A DNA stretch of 64,000 nucleotides from Alteribacillus iranensis (lineage in GTDB: Bacteria; Bacillota; Bacilli; Bacillales; Marinococcaceae), in NCBI RefSeq assembly GCF_900113025.1, contig NZ_FONT01000001.1, forward strand, positions 620,001 to 684,000, read 5' to 3'. Numbering within the stretch: position 1 is the stretch's first letter; each line of letters opens with the position of its first letter. The translations under genes were made by a program, and so were the position numbers. The notes under the pieces are model-generated. The model had not been told where the DNA came from. It saw nothing but the letters and a program-made list of their open reading frames with translations, and ran no database searches. This document shows, one piece after another, positions 47,095-56,971 of this stretch.

Positions 47095-48438
47095 CTACAT
47101 GAAAGGAAGTTGAAATCCGCCTTTTCCTTTCTTTTTACCTTGCATGTTTGTCATCTGTTTCATCATTTTTTTCATGTCTTCGAATTGCTTTAAGAGACGG
47201 TTCACATCCTGGATAGAAGTTCCGCTTCCTTTAGCAATGCGGCGTTTTCTACTTGCGTTAATAACAGAAGGTTGCTGTTTTTCATGTGAAGTCATCGAGC
47301 GAACAATAGCTTCTACACGGCCAATCTGACTTTCGTCAACTTGGACATTTTTTAATGCTTTTTTATTCGCCCCTGGAATCATAGCTAACAGTTCATCAAG
47401 AGGTCCCATATTTCTTACCTGCTCTAACTGTTCTAAAAAGTCATCGAACGTTAACTCAGCTGTCCGCATTTTTTTCTCTAGTTCTTTTGCCCGTTCCTCA
47501 TCTACATTGGTTTGTGCTTTCTCAATAAGAGATAACACATCTCCCATTCCGAGAATACGAGATGCCATCCGTTCCGGGTGAAACGGCTCCAGCTGGTCAA
47601 TTTTCTCACCCATACCTGCAAATTTAATAGGAGTTCCCGTGACGGCTTTTACAGAGAGAGCAGCACCGCCACGCGTGTCCCCATCAAGCTTCGTAAGGAC
47701 GATTCCGGTAAGATCAAGCTGTTCGTTAAAACTTTCTGCTACATTTACAGCGTCTTGTCCAGTCATGGCATCAACAACTAGCAGTATTTCATCTGGTTGT
47801 ACCGCTTCTTTAATACGTTGAAGTTCACCCATTAAATCTTCATCGACATGAAGCCGTCCAGCCGTATCAATAAGAACGTAGTCGTGATGCTCCTCTTTTG
47901 CCTGATTAACTGCTCCGGTTGCAATGTCCACAGGATTCACTTGATCACCAAGTGAAAATACAGGCATGCTGAGTTGTTTGCCAAGTGTTTCAAGCTGATC
48001 TATAGCCGCAGGACGATATATATCGGCTGCTGCCATTAATGGTTTTCGGTTATTCTTTTTCCTGAGAAAGTTGGCAAGCTTTCCTGTGGTTGTTGTCTTA
48101 CCTGCACCTTGCAAACCGACCATCATCACTACTGTAGGAGGTTTTTGAGCAAGAGCAATTTTGCTTTGTTCTTCTCCCATCAGCTTTGTTAATTCTTCAT
48201 TTACAACTTTAATTACTTGTTGACCAGGAGTTAGGCTTTTCATCACCTCTTGACCAACCGCTCGCTCTTTTACATCGTTGACAAACTTTTTTACTACTTT
48301 GAAGTTAACATCAGCTTCTAAAAGGGCAAGGCGTACTTCTCTCATCATTTCTTTTACGTCGGCCTCAGAGACTTTCCCTCGGCCTTTCATTTTATCAAAC
48401 GTCGCCTGCAGCCTTTCTGCTAAACCCTCAAACGCCAT
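47095..48438 (-). CDS. ffh: Signal recognition particle protein Ffh
   Basis: SRP54 homologue that binds signal sequences on translating ribosomes and targets them to FtsY. The 447 residues have an N domain, a G domain with P-loop [17 protein letters not shown] near 104-120, [13 protein letters not shown] and [13 protein letters not shown], and a Met-rich M domain ending in [22 protein letters not shown] precedes the ATG, which lies inside the end of ylxM. Confidence 0.98.
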   Translation of the reverse strand: MAFEGLAERLQATFDKMKGRGKVSEADVKEMMREVRLALLEADVNFKVVKKFVNDVKERAVGQEVMKSLTPGQQVIKVVNEELTKLMGEEQSKIALAQKPPTVVMMVGLQGAGKTTTTGKLANFLRKKNNRKPLMAAADIYRPAAIDQLETLGKQLSMPVFSLGDQVNPVDIATGAVNQAKEEHHDYVLIDTAGRLHVDEDLMGELQRIKEAVQPDEILLVVDAMTGQDAVNVAESFNEQLDLTGIVLTKLDGDTRGGAALSVKAVTGTPIKFAGMGEKIDQLEPFHPERMASRILGMGDVLSLIEKAQTNVDEERAKELEKKMRTAELTFDDFLEQLEQVRNMGPLDELLAMIPGANKKALKNVQVDESQIGRVEAIVRSMTSHEKQQPSVINASRKRRIAKGSGTSIQDVNRLLKQFEDMKKMMKQMTNMQGKKKGKGGFQLPFM

Positions 48439-48790
48439 CGTTTGTCCCCTCCTCCTCTAATATTTCAAGAGACTCAACTATCTTTATCAAACCGGGGGAA
48501 GGAGAATCATTATCTTCCGCATGACTTCGCAAGCGGCGGTAGAGTTCCGTCCGCTTCACATACTTATGGTACAAACCGAGCTTTTCCTCATATTCTTCAA
48601 GCATGTATTCTGTTCGTTTCACATTGTCATACACCGCTTGGCGACTTACATCAAACTGCTCAGCAATTTCTCCAAGCGAAAAATCATTCAGATAATACAT
48701 TTCCATATACTGTTGCTGCTTTCCCGTCAACAGAGGCTGATAGAAATCAAATAAAGCATTCATTCGAACTGTTTTTTCAAGCATGCTCAT
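48428..48790 (-). CDS. ylxM: Helix-turn-helix protein YlxM (UPF0122)
   Basis: SRP-associated protein; in streptococci the YlxM homologue binds SRP components and affects FtsY GTPase activity. The 120 residues have a sigma-70 region-4-like helix-turn-helix ([23 protein letters not shown], about 32-54). It overlaps ffh by 11 bases. Two ATGs (48790 and 48784) are possible starts; neither has a strong ribosome site. Confidence 0.95.
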   Translation of the reverse strand: MSMLEKTVRMNALFDFYQPLLTGKQQQYMEMYYLNDFSLGEIAEQFDVSRQAVYDNVKRTEYMLEEYEEKLGLYHKYVKRTELYRRLRSHAEDNDSPSPGLIKIVESLEILEEEGTNDGV

Positions 48791-48830
48791 CCACTCTCTT
48801 GCTTCACGCGAAAAGTCATTGCGTTAATTA

Positions 48831-48859
48831 TAATACTAAAAGGAGAACAAGGTGTCAAG
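48831..48859 (-). promoter_or_regulatory. Sigma-A promoter for ylxM-ffh-rpsP-khpA
   Basis: A near-consensus TTGACA (48859-48854), 17-base spacer and TATTAT (48836-48831) on the minus strand between ftsY and ylxM. This separates the ylxM-ffh unit from smc-ftsY. Confidence 0.85.
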
Positions 48860-48867
48860 AAAATAAC

Positions 48868-49881
48868 TTAACGGCTTTCTTCATCCTCTTCCCCTGCCCC
48901 AGTATCTTCTTCAACCAGCTCTTTAAACAATCCATACACGAACTGTTCGGCATCAAATTGTTGTAAGTCTTCAATCCCTTCGCCTAATCCAACTAATTTG
49001 ACTGGAATGTCAAGTTCATTTCGAATCGCTAATACAATGCCACCGCGTGCAGTTCCATCTAATTTGGTTAATACAATACCTGAAACATCTGTTGTTTCTT
49101 GGAACGTTTTGGCTTGACTCAATGCGTTCTGGCCCGTTGTCGCATCTAAAACTAATAGAACTTCATGAGGAGCCTCTGGCAGCTCACGGCTGATGACCCG
49201 CTTTACTTTCTCTAATTCCTTCATCAAATTCACTTTATTTTGCAGGCGGCCTGCTGTATCACATAACAAGATGTCTGCTTGCTTTGCACGTGCCGATTGG
49301 ATGGCATCATACATTACTGCAGCTGGATCGGAACCAGCCTGTTGCTTAACCACATCGACGCCAACACGCTCCCCCCATACTTCGAGCTGCTCTATCGCTC
49401 CAGCCCGAAATGTATCTCCGGCTGCCATAACCACTGTTTTATCTTGCTCTTTAAAAAAATGAGCTACTTTTCCTATCGTTGTTGTTTTTCCAACACCATT
49501 GACACCAACAAAAAGAATGACTGTCATGCCGTCCTTTTGTATATTCAGCTCTGTATCTTCCCCGCTTTTGTCTAGTTTTTCAGCCAGTTTTTCACTAATA
49601 ACCGGGGCAATCTCCGTTGAATCTTTAATGTTACGTAATTTCACTTCATCTTTTAATTCATCGATTAATTCCAGAACAGTCGACACGCCGACATCAGCAC
49701 CAATCAAGATTTCTTCGAGTTCTTCAAAAAACTCTTCGTCGACACTTCGATACTGTGCAAATAATTCATTCATCTGGCCTACAAAAGAGTCTCTTGTTTT
49801 GGCCAGACCTTCTTTAAATTTTTCGGTGACGGAATCTGTTTGTGTGGTGAACTTTTCTTTTAGTTTTTTAAAAAAACTCAT
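48868..49881 (-). CDS. ftsY: Signal recognition particle receptor FtsY
   Basis: Membrane-associated GTPase receptor for the SRP-ribosome complex. The 337 residues start [18 protein letters not shown] (as in B. subtilis), have P-loop [17 protein letters not shown] near 130-146, [13 protein letters not shown] and [15 protein letters not shown], and end in an acidic tail. The start codon has no recognisable ribosome site: upstream of ATG is TTTTATAT, directly next to a 12-bp inverted repeat. Translation may depend on structure or coupling to smc 86 bases upstream. Confidence 0.97.
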   Translation of the reverse strand: MSFFKKLKEKFTTQTDSVTEKFKEGLAKTRDSFVGQMNELFAQYRSVDEEFFEELEEILIGADVGVSTVLELIDELKDEVKLRNIKDSTEIAPVISEKLAEKLDKSGEDTELNIQKDGMTVILFVGVNGVGKTTTIGKVAHFFKEQDKTVVMAAGDTFRAGAIEQLEVWGERVGVDVVKQQAGSDPAAVMYDAIQSARAKQADILLCDTAGRLQNKVNLMKELEKVKRVISRELPEAPHEVLLVLDATTGQNALSQAKTFQETTDVSGIVLTKLDGTARGGIVLAIRNELDIPVKLVGLGEGIEDLQQFDAEQFVYGLFKELVEEDTGAGEEDEESR

Positions 49882-49886
49882 ATATA

Positions 49887-49945
49887 AAAGCTGTCTCTAA
49901 TCGCAAAACCATGGAATAGTTACACACTACGTTAGAGACAGCCTT
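49887..49945. repeat. 59-bp inverted repeat between smc and ftsY
   Basis: Arms AGCTGTCTCTAA (49889-49900) and TTAGAGACAGCC (49932-49943) are complementary with one mismatch and separated by about 31 bases. On the minus strand the second arm is followed by TTTTATAT and the ftsY ATG. It could be a weak terminator after smc or a short mobile repeat; the ribosome site expected before ftsY is missing. Confidence 0.65.
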
Positions 49946-49967
49946 CCCCCTTTCTATGCTTCCATTC

Positions 49968-52900
49968 CTATTTCTGTGGTTCCAATAATTGTTCTGTTTC
50001 TTCGAGTTTCACTGAGACCATTTTTGAAACGCCTGATTCTTCCATAGTGATTCCATATAAAACATCCGCTTCTTCCATCGTCGTTTTTCGGTGACTGATT
50101 ACGATAAATTGAGTTGTTTTGCTGAAGGAGCGTAAGTAAGCAGAGAAACGAAGAAGGTTCGCTTCATCTAGAGCCGCCTCGACTTCATCCAAAACACAAA
50201 ACGGTACTGGTTTAGCTTTCACGATAGAAAACAATAAAGCAATGGCCGTTAGGGCTTTTTCTCCGCCTGAAAGTAAAGACAAATGCTGTTTTTTCTTGCC
50301 AGGAGGCCGTGCAGAAATATCTACCCCTGACTCTAAAATGTTATCCGGATCTGTTAAATACAGGTCGGCTTCTCCACCTTCAAATAGAGTTGTAAACGTT
50401 TCTTGAAAATGAGTGCGGATAGATTGAAACGTCTCAGAGAAACGCCGTTTCATTTCCGTATCCATTTCATCAATTACTTCATATAAAGAGCTTTCCGCCT
50501 CTAACAGATCACTTCTTTGATTTTGTAAGAATGTGGCTCGTTCATAAATACGTTCATATTCGTCAATCGCTCCAAGATTAACAGCGCCTAGTTCCTCTAT
50601 TCCTTTTTTAATAAGTTTTATTTGCTTAGCTGCCTCCTTCGGATCTATTGCTAAAGGATATTCTTTCACTGCACGCTCATAACTTATCTCGTATGATTCT
50701 TGAAGCTCTTGAAGTCTATTGTCCAGCTCTACTTCTGTACGGTTAAGACTCACTTGTTTTTCCTGACATAATTCTTGCTGTTGTTGATAAGTAACAGACA
50801 ATTGTTGAAGGACCACCTTTAGCCGTTCTGCTTCTTCAAAGTCTGTCACTCTCTCTTCTCTCAGCTGGTTAATCGTATTCGTAAGATCTATTTTCTTCTC
50901 TTTCAAAGACGAAATCTTGTCTTCGAGACGATCCTCATCCCCAGCAATCATTTCCTGTTCTAACTGCTCAAGCTCATGTTGAAGGGCTGTCACTTGATTC
51001 CTCTCTGCACTTGCTTGATTCTGCAGCCGCTCTCTTTCTGTCTTGTCATAAGAAGCCGCTTCCCGAGCTGCTGCTATTTCTACTTTTAATGCGGTCTCTC
51101 GTTCCTTTAACTCTTCTTCTTTCCCTGCTCTTTCTTTTTCCTTTGTCTCTAATTGAGCAATTTGGCTTTCTATTTGCTCGATTTTTTGTTGAATCGTCTC
51201 CATGTTTTCAGAGATAACGTGCTGCCTGTTATGGAGGCGTCTTTTCTCTTCCTCTAATGAAGAGGATTCTCGATGAAATAAAGATAAACGCGACTGACTT
51301 TGAGATAGCTCCGCTTCACTTTTTGAAAGATTTTCTTTCATTTTTTCAAGATGTACACGTGTTCGTTCTTCTTCTTCTCTCCACCTCTCCATTTCTTGAG
51401 AAGCTTCCGTATACTCTTGTTTTAGTTGCCGGACCGTGTCTTCTAGTTTTTCCGTGGTTTGCATCATATAATCATACTTGTCTTTCAGTTCCTCCAACTC
51501 TTGCTGCCGGCCAAGAACCTGTCCTTTTTTTTGGTTCGATGCCCCTCCTGTCATTGAACCGCCTGGACTTACGATATCTCCTTCAAGCGTAACGATACGA
51601 ACCGAGTAATTAGACACTTTTGCCAAACGATTAGCGGCTTCCAAAGACTCTGCCAAAACAACTTGTCCTAATAAATGTTCTGTAATATGTTGATATTCCT
51701 TCGGCACAGATACAGCGTCTGCACCGAACGTAACAAATCCATCCGTTTGACGCAGCTTTCTTTTCACATTTTCAGAAATCCAGCGTGGTCGTATGACATC
51801 TGCCGGTAAAAATGTAGCTCTTCCTTTCCGTTTCACCCTTAGAAACTGAATTGCTTTTCTAGCATCCGCCTCTGAAGACACCACTACATGCTGTAACGCT
51901 CCACCCAAAGCTGTCTCCACTGCTGTAATGAATTCTTTCGGTACGTGAATAAGTTCTGCTACGGCTCCGGCGATACCAGTGAGGTGATTCCCCCTTGCTT
52001 TTAGAACCTCCTTAACACCTTGATAAAATCCTGCGTATGTTGCTTCCATTTCTTCCAAAAGCTGAATCCGGGACTTTGTCTGGTCTACATACCTGTACGC
52101 TTCATATAATTTATTTTCTTTGTTTTTTGTTTCTTGATCAATTCTCTTCCACTTTTCCTGCCAGTGCTGTGTAGATTTTTTGCTGTCCTCATACGCTTTC
52201 TGTGCTTCTTCCTTGTGAATTTTCCACTTAGCAAACGTCTCTTCCGCTTGAGTGCTTTCGTGGATAAATTGATTATTCTCCTCATGAAGCACACTGATTT
52301 TTCTTTCAAGCTGTTCTTTCTGATCTGATAAGTAACGGTCTTCGTTCCGAATCGCAGCTTGTTCATTTAAACGTTCAATATACTCACTTTTTAAATGTTC
52401 GATGTCCTCTCGACTGCTTTGAGCATACAATTGATGGAGACGACGAACGTCATCCAGCTTTTCTTTTAAGTCGGATAAATGTTTCATACTTTCCTCTTCT
52501 TTTTGCTTTTGAAAGCGAAGCTTCGCTGTTGTCTTTTCATATTGCTTTTGAAGAGCTTCTAACCTTTCAGCCCACTCTTCCTTCTTCTCATCGGCATTTT
52601 TCCCTCTTTCTTCAAGAAGACGACGTCGTCCTTCCGATTTTTCCAATTGCTCACTTGTAGACACTAAATCATCTTGCAAACTGCTAATTTTCTTGTCGAG
52701 CTCTTCTACGCTCTGCTGAACCTTTTGTCTCTTTTGTTCTTCTGCTTGTACTTTCTTTTCCGTAACTGTCTTTTCTTCTTCGAGCTCTTTTATCTCTTTT
52801 TCCAACGCAGACCACAGTTGATGTTTTTCTCTTATTTCCCATCCTAAAAGAGCTATTTCTATGTCTTCTAGTTCTTCTTTTTTATCAAGATAATCTTTTG

Positions 52901-53534
52901 CCAAAGAAGCCTGCACCTTTAATGGCTCCAATTGACCTTCCAGCTCAAATAAGATATCTTCCACACGTTGTAAATTATCTTTGGTCTCAGAGAGCTTTCT
53001 TTCCGCCTGTTGCTTTCTCTGTTTATACTTCACTACCCCAGCAGCCTCTTCAAATATGAGACGCCGTTCTTCAGGCTTACTGGACAGTACTTCCTCCACT
53101 TGCCCTTGACCAATGATAGAAAAAGCAGATTTCCCTATTCCTGAATCCATAAACAATTCGACGATGTCTTTTCGTCGACATGGTTGACGATTAATTAAAT
53201 ACTCACTATCACCATTTCGGTATAATTTACGGGAAACGCTCACTTCACTATATTCAAGGGGAAGCTCCCCTTCTTCATTATGTAAAACTAATGTTACTTC
53301 TGCTCGGCTGAGTGCTCGTCTTGTATCACTGCCAGCAAAAATGATATCTTCCATTTTTGCCCCTCGCAACGATCGTGCCGACTGTTCACCAAGCACCCAG
53401 CGAATGGCATCAGAGATATTACTTTTTCCACTGCCGTTCGGACCTACCACTGCATTAATTCCTGGAACGAATTCTATGGAAAACTCCTCTGCAAACGATT
53501 TAAATCCTTTTATTTCAAGTTTTTTGAGGAACAA
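49968..53534 (-). CDS. smc: Chromosome partition protein SMC
   Basis: Condensin ATPase that compacts and separates chromosomes with ScpA and ScpB. The 1188 residues show the SMC plan: Walker A AVVGPNGSGKSNISDAI near 30-46, coiled coil (about 165-505), hinge (about 510-680, with GSMTGGASN at its end), returning coil to about 1020, ABC signature LLSGGEKALTAIALLF and Walker B FCVLDEVEAALDEAN near 1120. Start is TTG (GGGAGG 8 bases upstream), matching the family start FLKKLEIKGFKSFA. Confidence 0.98.
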   Translation of the reverse strand: MFLKKLEIKGFKSFAEEFSIEFVPGINAVVGPNGSGKSNISDAIRWVLGEQSARSLRGAKMEDIIFAGSDTRRALSRAEVTLVLHNEEGELPLEYSEVSVSRKLYRNGDSEYLINRQPCRRKDIVELFMDSGIGKSAFSIIGQGQVEEVLSSKPEERRLIFEEAAGVVKYKQRKQQAERKLSETKDNLQRVEDILFELEGQLEPLKVQASLAKDYLDKKEELEDIEIALLGWEIREKHQLWSALEKEIKELEEEKTVTEKKVQAEEQKRQKVQQSVEELDKKISSLQDDLVSTSEQLEKSEGRRRLLEERGKNADEKKEEWAERLEALQKQYEKTTAKLRFQKQKEEESMKHLSDLKEKLDDVRRLHQLYAQSSREDIEHLKSEYIERLNEQAAIRNEDRYLSDQKEQLERKISVLHEENNQFIHESTQAEETFAKWKIHKEEAQKAYEDSKKSTQHWQEKWKRIDQETKNKENKLYEAYRYVDQTKSRIQLLEEMEATYAGFYQGVKEVLKARGNHLTGIAGAVAELIHVPKEFITAVETALGGALQHVVVSSEADARKAIQFLRVKRKGRATFLPADVIRPRWISENVKRKLRQTDGFVTFGADAVSVPKEYQHITEHLLGQVVLAESLEAANRLAKVSNYSVRIVTLEGDIVSPGGSMTGGASNQKKGQVLGRQQELEELKDKYDYMMQTTEKLEDTVRQLKQEYTEASQEMERWREEEERTRVHLEKMKENLSKSEAELSQSQSRLSLFHRESSSLEEEKRRLHNRQHVISENMETIQQKIEQIESQIAQLETKEKERAGKEEELKERETALKVEIAAAREAASYDKTERERLQNQASAERNQVTALQHELEQLEQEMIAGDEDRLEDKISSLKEKKIDLTNTINQLREERVTDFEEAERLKVVLQQLSVTYQQQQELCQEKQVSLNRTEVELDNRLQELQESYEISYERAVKEYPLAIDPKEAAKQIKLIKKGIEELGAVNLGAIDEYERIYERATFLQNQRSDLLEAESSLYEVIDEMDTEMKRRFSETFQSIRTHFQETFTTLFEGGEADLYLTDPDNILESGVDISARPPGKKKQHLSLLSGGEKALTAIALLFSIVKAKPVPFCVLDEVEAALDEANLLRFSAYLRSFSKTTQFIVISHRKTTMEEADVLYGITMEESGVSKMVSVKLEETEQLLEPQK

Positions 53535-53645
53535 GGCAATGTCCTCCCCTATATGTGTTCTGTGTAATCTAGTTGAATAATTCTTTGACCTACATCATTT
53601 TACCATACGTGCGGCTTAGGAAGAAGCTGTGCTATCTATATCTAT

Positions 53646-53674
53646 TTGCGCTTTTTCAGGAAAGCTACTACAAT
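53646..53674 (+). promoter_or_regulatory. Sigma-A promoter for the UPF0435 gene
   Basis: TTGCGC (53646-53651) and TACAAT (53669-53674) are 17 bases apart on the plus strand, about 64 bases before the gene's ATG. Confidence 0.6.
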
Positions 53675-53737
53675 AAAAACATGTCTGAAAGATGGACAGC
53701 TAACGAGGAGAAGTATTTAATAATAAGGGGGACAACG

Positions 53738-53959
53738 ATGAAATTGAACGAGCCGACTCAAGAAAATTTAGAATTTATGGTAAATGCCATCAGTAATAAG
53801 CTTGATGTCGTGAATACTGCCGCCATGGAACCAAAGCATTTTGATGTAGAGAAGTATGACGATATTAAAGACATATATGACATGATTTGTTATAAAGACA
53901 ATATAAGTGTCAATGAAAAAGAAGCAATTGTTTCCGAGTTAGGGAAGCTGAGAAAATAA
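53738..53959 (+). CDS. UPF0435 (DUF1128, YfkK-like) small protein
   Basis: A 73-residue acidic protein that I recognise as UPF0435, the family of B. subtilis YfkK: the pattern NAISNKLDVVNTAAMEPKHF, YDDIKDIYDMICYKD and VSELGKLRK is family-typical. Function unknown, cytosolic. The frame extends to 53573 but AAGGGGG lies 7 bases before the ATG at 53738, and the family starts there. It is the only plus-strand gene between smc and rnc, facing rnc, with its own promoter and a terminator. In B. subtilis the yfkK locus is elsewhere and rnc-smc are adjacent. Confidence 0.88.
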   Translation: MKLNEPTQENLEFMVNAISNKLDVVNTAAMEPKHFDVEKYDDIKDIYDMICYKDNISVNEKEAIVSELGKLRK

Positions 53960-53996
53960 GGACCATACTTAATACCGGCCGAAAAGAAGTAAATAA

Positions 53997-54037
53997 AGCC
54001 ACGCGGTGCCTATCAACGCTGCGCGGCTTTTCTTTTT
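53997..54037 (+). terminator. Terminator between the UPF0435 gene and rnc
   Basis: AGCCACGCGG and CTGCGCGGCT form a stem with one A-C mismatch and a 12-base loop, followed on the plus strand by TTTTCTTTTTC. On the minus strand the stem is followed by TTTATTTACTT, so it may act in both directions for the two converging genes. Confidence 0.8.
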
Positions 54038-54832
54038 CTATTCATTTTTTTCTTCCGAGGTTCCAAGCTTTGCAAGTGCCTGCTGTGCCGCGTGTTGTTC
54101 CGCTTCCTTTTTTGAGCGTCCTTTCCCTTCACCTAGCATCTTATCGTTTAAAAATACAGCAGATATAAACTCTCTACTATGTGCAGGACCGATCTCTTCT
54201 AATATTTCATAATGGATAAGCCCGTAATGGTCTCTCTGAATATGCTCTTGTAGCTGGCTCTTAAAATCCATCATATGCGAAAAAGCACCGTCATCGATCT
54301 TCGGGTATATTGATTTTTGTAAAAAAGCATAAACCGCTTCGATTCCTTGATCCAAGTATAAGGCACCAACAAAGGCTTCAAAAACATCAGCCAGAAGTGC
54401 TGGACGTTGTCGGCCACCTGTCAATTCTTCTCCTTTTCCAAGTAAGACTAGTTTTCCAAAGCTTAATTCTTCTGCCAAGTTAGCTAATGAGGCTTCACAT
54501 ACGATCGCAGCCCGCAGCTTTGTCATATCCCCTTCACTCATTGTGGCAAAACGCTTAAATAGATGTTGGGAAACAGCTAGTTCCAGAACGGCGTCCCCTA
54601 AGAATTCCAGCCTTTCATTGTCATGAATCGAACGGATACGATGCTCATTCACATAGGATGAATGAGTAAAAGCCTGAATTAGCAGTCTTTCATTTTCAAA
54701 TTCCAACCCCAGACCTTCCAGCACTGACATCAACTGATCACGTTGTTCTCTAGTAAGGGTTAACTTCTTACGTGTTTTTCGTCTCTTTGCTGGAGGGTGA
54801 TTTCTAGAAGGTTTTTTTGATGAATACTCCAT
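54038..54832 (-). CDS. rnc: Ribonuclease III
   Basis: Double-strand-specific endonuclease for rRNA and small cytoplasmic RNA processing. The 264 residues have the catalytic signature [19 protein letters not shown] near 67-85, the second acidic cluster [19 protein letters not shown], and a C-terminal dsRBD ([16 protein letters not shown] ... [16 protein letters not shown]). N-terminal 25 residues are unusually basic (KRRKTRKK). GGAGGAG precedes the ATG. Confidence 0.98.
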   Translation of the reverse strand: MEYSSKKPSRNHPPAKRRKTRKKLTLTREQRDQLMSVLEGLGLEFENERLLIQAFTHSSYVNEHRIRSIHDNERLEFLGDAVLELAVSQHLFKRFATMSEGDMTKLRAAIVCEASLANLAEELSFGKLVLLGKGEELTGGRQRPALLADVFEAFVGALYLDQGIEAVYAFLQKSIYPKIDDGAFSHMMDFKSQLQEHIQRDHYGLIHYEILEEIGPAHSREFISAVFLNDKMLGEGKGRSKKEAEQHAAQQALAKLGTSEEKNE

Positions 54833-54862
54833 AAAAGCTCCTCCAATTTTTCCATCAAATAT

Positions 54863-54898
54863 AAAAGGAGAAGGTCGTTTTAAAACGACCTGCTTCCT
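54863..54898 (-). terminator. Intrinsic terminator after acpP
   Basis: A perfect AGGTCGTTTTAAAACGACCT palindrome, extended by GGAAGC/TTCTCC partial pairing, is followed on the minus strand by TTTTATATTT, within 50 bases of the acpP stop. Confidence 0.85.
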
Positions 54899-54913
54899 TT
54901 TATTGTGAATTGA

Positions 54914-55144
54914 TTACTGTGCTTCTATGTAATTAACAACATCAGCTACAGTAGAGATTTTTTCCGCTTCTTCATCGGAAATTTCGAGATCAAATTCGTC
55001 TTCCAATTCCATAACAAGCTCAACGACATCGAGGGAATCAGCTCCCAAATCATCTTTAAATGTCGCTTCCATTGTAATTTCGGATTCTTCCACTCCGAGT
55101 CGATCTGCAACGATTTTCTTTACGCGATCTAATGTATCTGCCAT
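54914..55144 (-). CDS. acpP: Acyl carrier protein
   Basis: Carries growing fatty acyl chains on a phosphopantetheine arm. From the ATG at 55144 (76 residues, [27 protein letters not shown] upstream) Ser37 in [13 protein letters not shown] is the modification site. Strongly acidic, as usual. It follows fabG by 124 bases; a TATAAT at about 55202-55207 lacks a good -35, so it may be read mostly from the fapR promoter. Confidence 0.98.
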   Translation of the reverse strand: MADTLDRVKKIVADRLGVEESEITMEATFKDDLGADSLDVVELVMELEDEFDLEISDEEAEKISTVADVVNYIEAQ

Positions 55145-55268
55145 CATATTCACCTCCTTTAAAGGTAAATAGAATAGATTGAATCTAGCTACCTGTTTGT
55201 CATTATAGAAGATGTTATTTTAAAATGCTATATGCAACTAAAGAATTTTTTCCAATTGGAAACATTCG

Positions 55269-56012
55269 TTAGGACATCGTCATTCCTCCGTCAACGCTCA
55301 ATGTTTGGCCTGTAATATACTTGGCGTCCTCCGAAGCAAGAAAGCGAACTGCACGCGCGACATCGTCCGGCTCTCCTAAATTACCAAGCGGTATTTGATT
55401 TAATAACGCTTTTTTTGAATCTTCCTCTAACTCCTCTGTCATGTCAGTAGCTATGAAACCAGGAGCAACAGCGTTTACTTGAATGTTCCTTGAGGCAAAT
55501 TCTTTCGCTAATGTTTTGGTTAGACCTAATACACCTGCCTTAGCTGCAGTATAGTTAGCTTGCCCCGCATTACCAACTTTCCCGACAACTGAAGAAATAT
55601 TAATTATTTTCCCTTCCCTTTGCTTCATCATAGGACGAGCAGCGGCCTTGGCACAGAAAAAGACACCTTTCAAGTTAATATCTAAAACAGAGTCCCAATC
55701 TTCTTCTTTTAAACGCATAACTAAGTTATCTTTTGTAACTCCTGCATTGTTCACCAAAATATCAATACGGCCAAACTCTTCTATTACTTCTTTCACCATA
55801 GCTTTTACTTCAGATTCTAGTGCAACATTGGCTTTGATAGTAATCGCCTTTACGCCTCGATCCCGGCAAGCTGCAGCCACTTCTTCTGCTTTTTGGGCAC
55901 TTCCAGCATAATTAATAGCCACATTAGCACCACTGTCAGCCAGCTCTAAAGCAATGGCCCGTCCTATGCCACGGGATGCACCAGTAACAAGCGCCGACTT
56001 TCCATTTAACAT
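55269..56012 (-). CDS. fabG: 3-oxoacyl-ACP reductase FabG
   Basis: NADPH-dependent reductase of fatty acid elongation, SDR fold. The 247 residues have the cofactor loop [16 protein letters not shown] (8-23), NNAG near 88, and the catalytic Ser-Tyr-Lys in [21 protein letters not shown] (about 137-157). GGAGGAGTCG precedes the ATG; it lies 1 base after fabD. Confidence 0.98.
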   Translation of the reverse strand: MLNGKSALVTGASRGIGRAIALELADSGANVAINYAGSAQKAEEVAAACRDRGVKAITIKANVALESEVKAMVKEVIEEFGRIDILVNNAGVTKDNLVMRLKEEDWDSVLDINLKGVFFCAKAAARPMMKQREGKIINISSVVGKVGNAGQANYTAAKAGVLGLTKTLAKEFASRNIQVNAVAPGFIATDMTEELEEDSKKALLNQIPLGNLGEPDDVARAVRFLASEDAKYITGQTLSVDGGMTMS

Positions 56013-56013
56013 G

Positions 56014-56967
56014 TTACGACTCCTCCTTTTTTAGTTTATCCATCATTTTTTCAATAGATTCCATATCCTGCACGGCAAACACTTCAAGCCCGCGGCGCTG
56101 AACTCGACGGACAAGACCACTTAGCACATTTCCAGGACCAACTTCTATAAACGTCGTCACATCTAATTCGATAAGACGTCTAACAGTGTCTTCCCAATAA
56201 ACGGGGGCAGTTACTTGTTCTATAAGAAGCTGCTTCATCTGAGCCCCATCCGTTTCTTCTTTTGCATTTACGTTGGTCACCACAGGTATATCTGCATTAT
56301 TAAAAGAAATCGCTGATAATGTCTGCGTAAGCTTCTCTTGAGCAGGCTTCATTAAATCAGAGTGGAAGGGACCGCTTACTGGTAATGGGATAACACGCTT
56401 CGCTCCCTTTTCTTTTGCTAATTCTCCTGCACGATCAACAGCCTTTTTCTCTCCAGAAATGACAATCTGACCAGGCGCATTTAAATTTGCAAGTTGGACT
56501 TTTTCGCCAACTTGTTCCGTTGCAAGTTCAGTTATTTCGTGTAATAAATCACGATCCAAGCCCATTACTGCTGACATAGCACCTACCCCTGCAGGAACGG
56601 CTTCTTCCATAAATAATCCTCTCTTACGAACTGCATTTACAGCGTCAGGGAAAGATAGTACACCCGATGATACTAGAGCAGAATATTCTCCAAGACTGTG
56701 ACCTGCTGCAAAGTCCGCAGTAATCCCATTTTCTTTTAATACTTCGAGAATAGCTATGCTGGTCGTTAATAAAGCAGGTTGGGCATTCTCTGTTCTTTTC
56801 AACATATCTTCCGGTCCATCAAACATCAAACGTGATAAAGAATATTCTAGTTCTTGATCTGCTAACTGAATGATACGATTTGCACCGCTGTGATGATCAT
56901 ATACATCTTTGCCCATTCCCGGGTACTGAGACCCTTGGCCTGGAAATAAAAATGCTGTTTTCCCCAT
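56014..56967 (-). CDS. fabD: Malonyl-CoA-ACP transacylase FabD
   Basis: Transfers malonyl from CoA to ACP, starting each elongation cycle. The 317 residues start [19 protein letters not shown]; nucleophile Ser in [15 protein letters not shown] near 92, and catalytic His in [11 protein letters not shown] near 200. AGGAGG precedes the ATG; 4 bases after plsX. Confidence 0.98.
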   Translation of the reverse strand: MGKTAFLFPGQGSQYPGMGKDVYDHHSGANRIIQLADQELEYSLSRLMFDGPEDMLKRTENAQPALLTTSIAILEVLKENGITADFAAGHSLGEYSALVSSGVLSFPDAVNAVRKRGLFMEEAVPAGVGAMSAVMGLDRDLLHEITELATEQVGEKVQLANLNAPGQIVISGEKKAVDRAGELAKEKGAKRVIPLPVSGPFHSDLMKPAQEKLTQTLSAISFNNADIPVVTNVNAKEETDGAQMKQLLIEQVTAPVYWEDTVRRLIELDVTTFIEVGPGNVLSGLVRRVQRRGLEVFAVQDMESIEKMMDKLKKEES

Positions 56968-56971
56968 TGTC

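Noticed and set aside
48442-48966. A 174-codon plus-strand frame
   Set aside because: It runs antisense through ylxM and the 3' end of ftsY, across a consensus minus-strand promoter, with no ribosome site.
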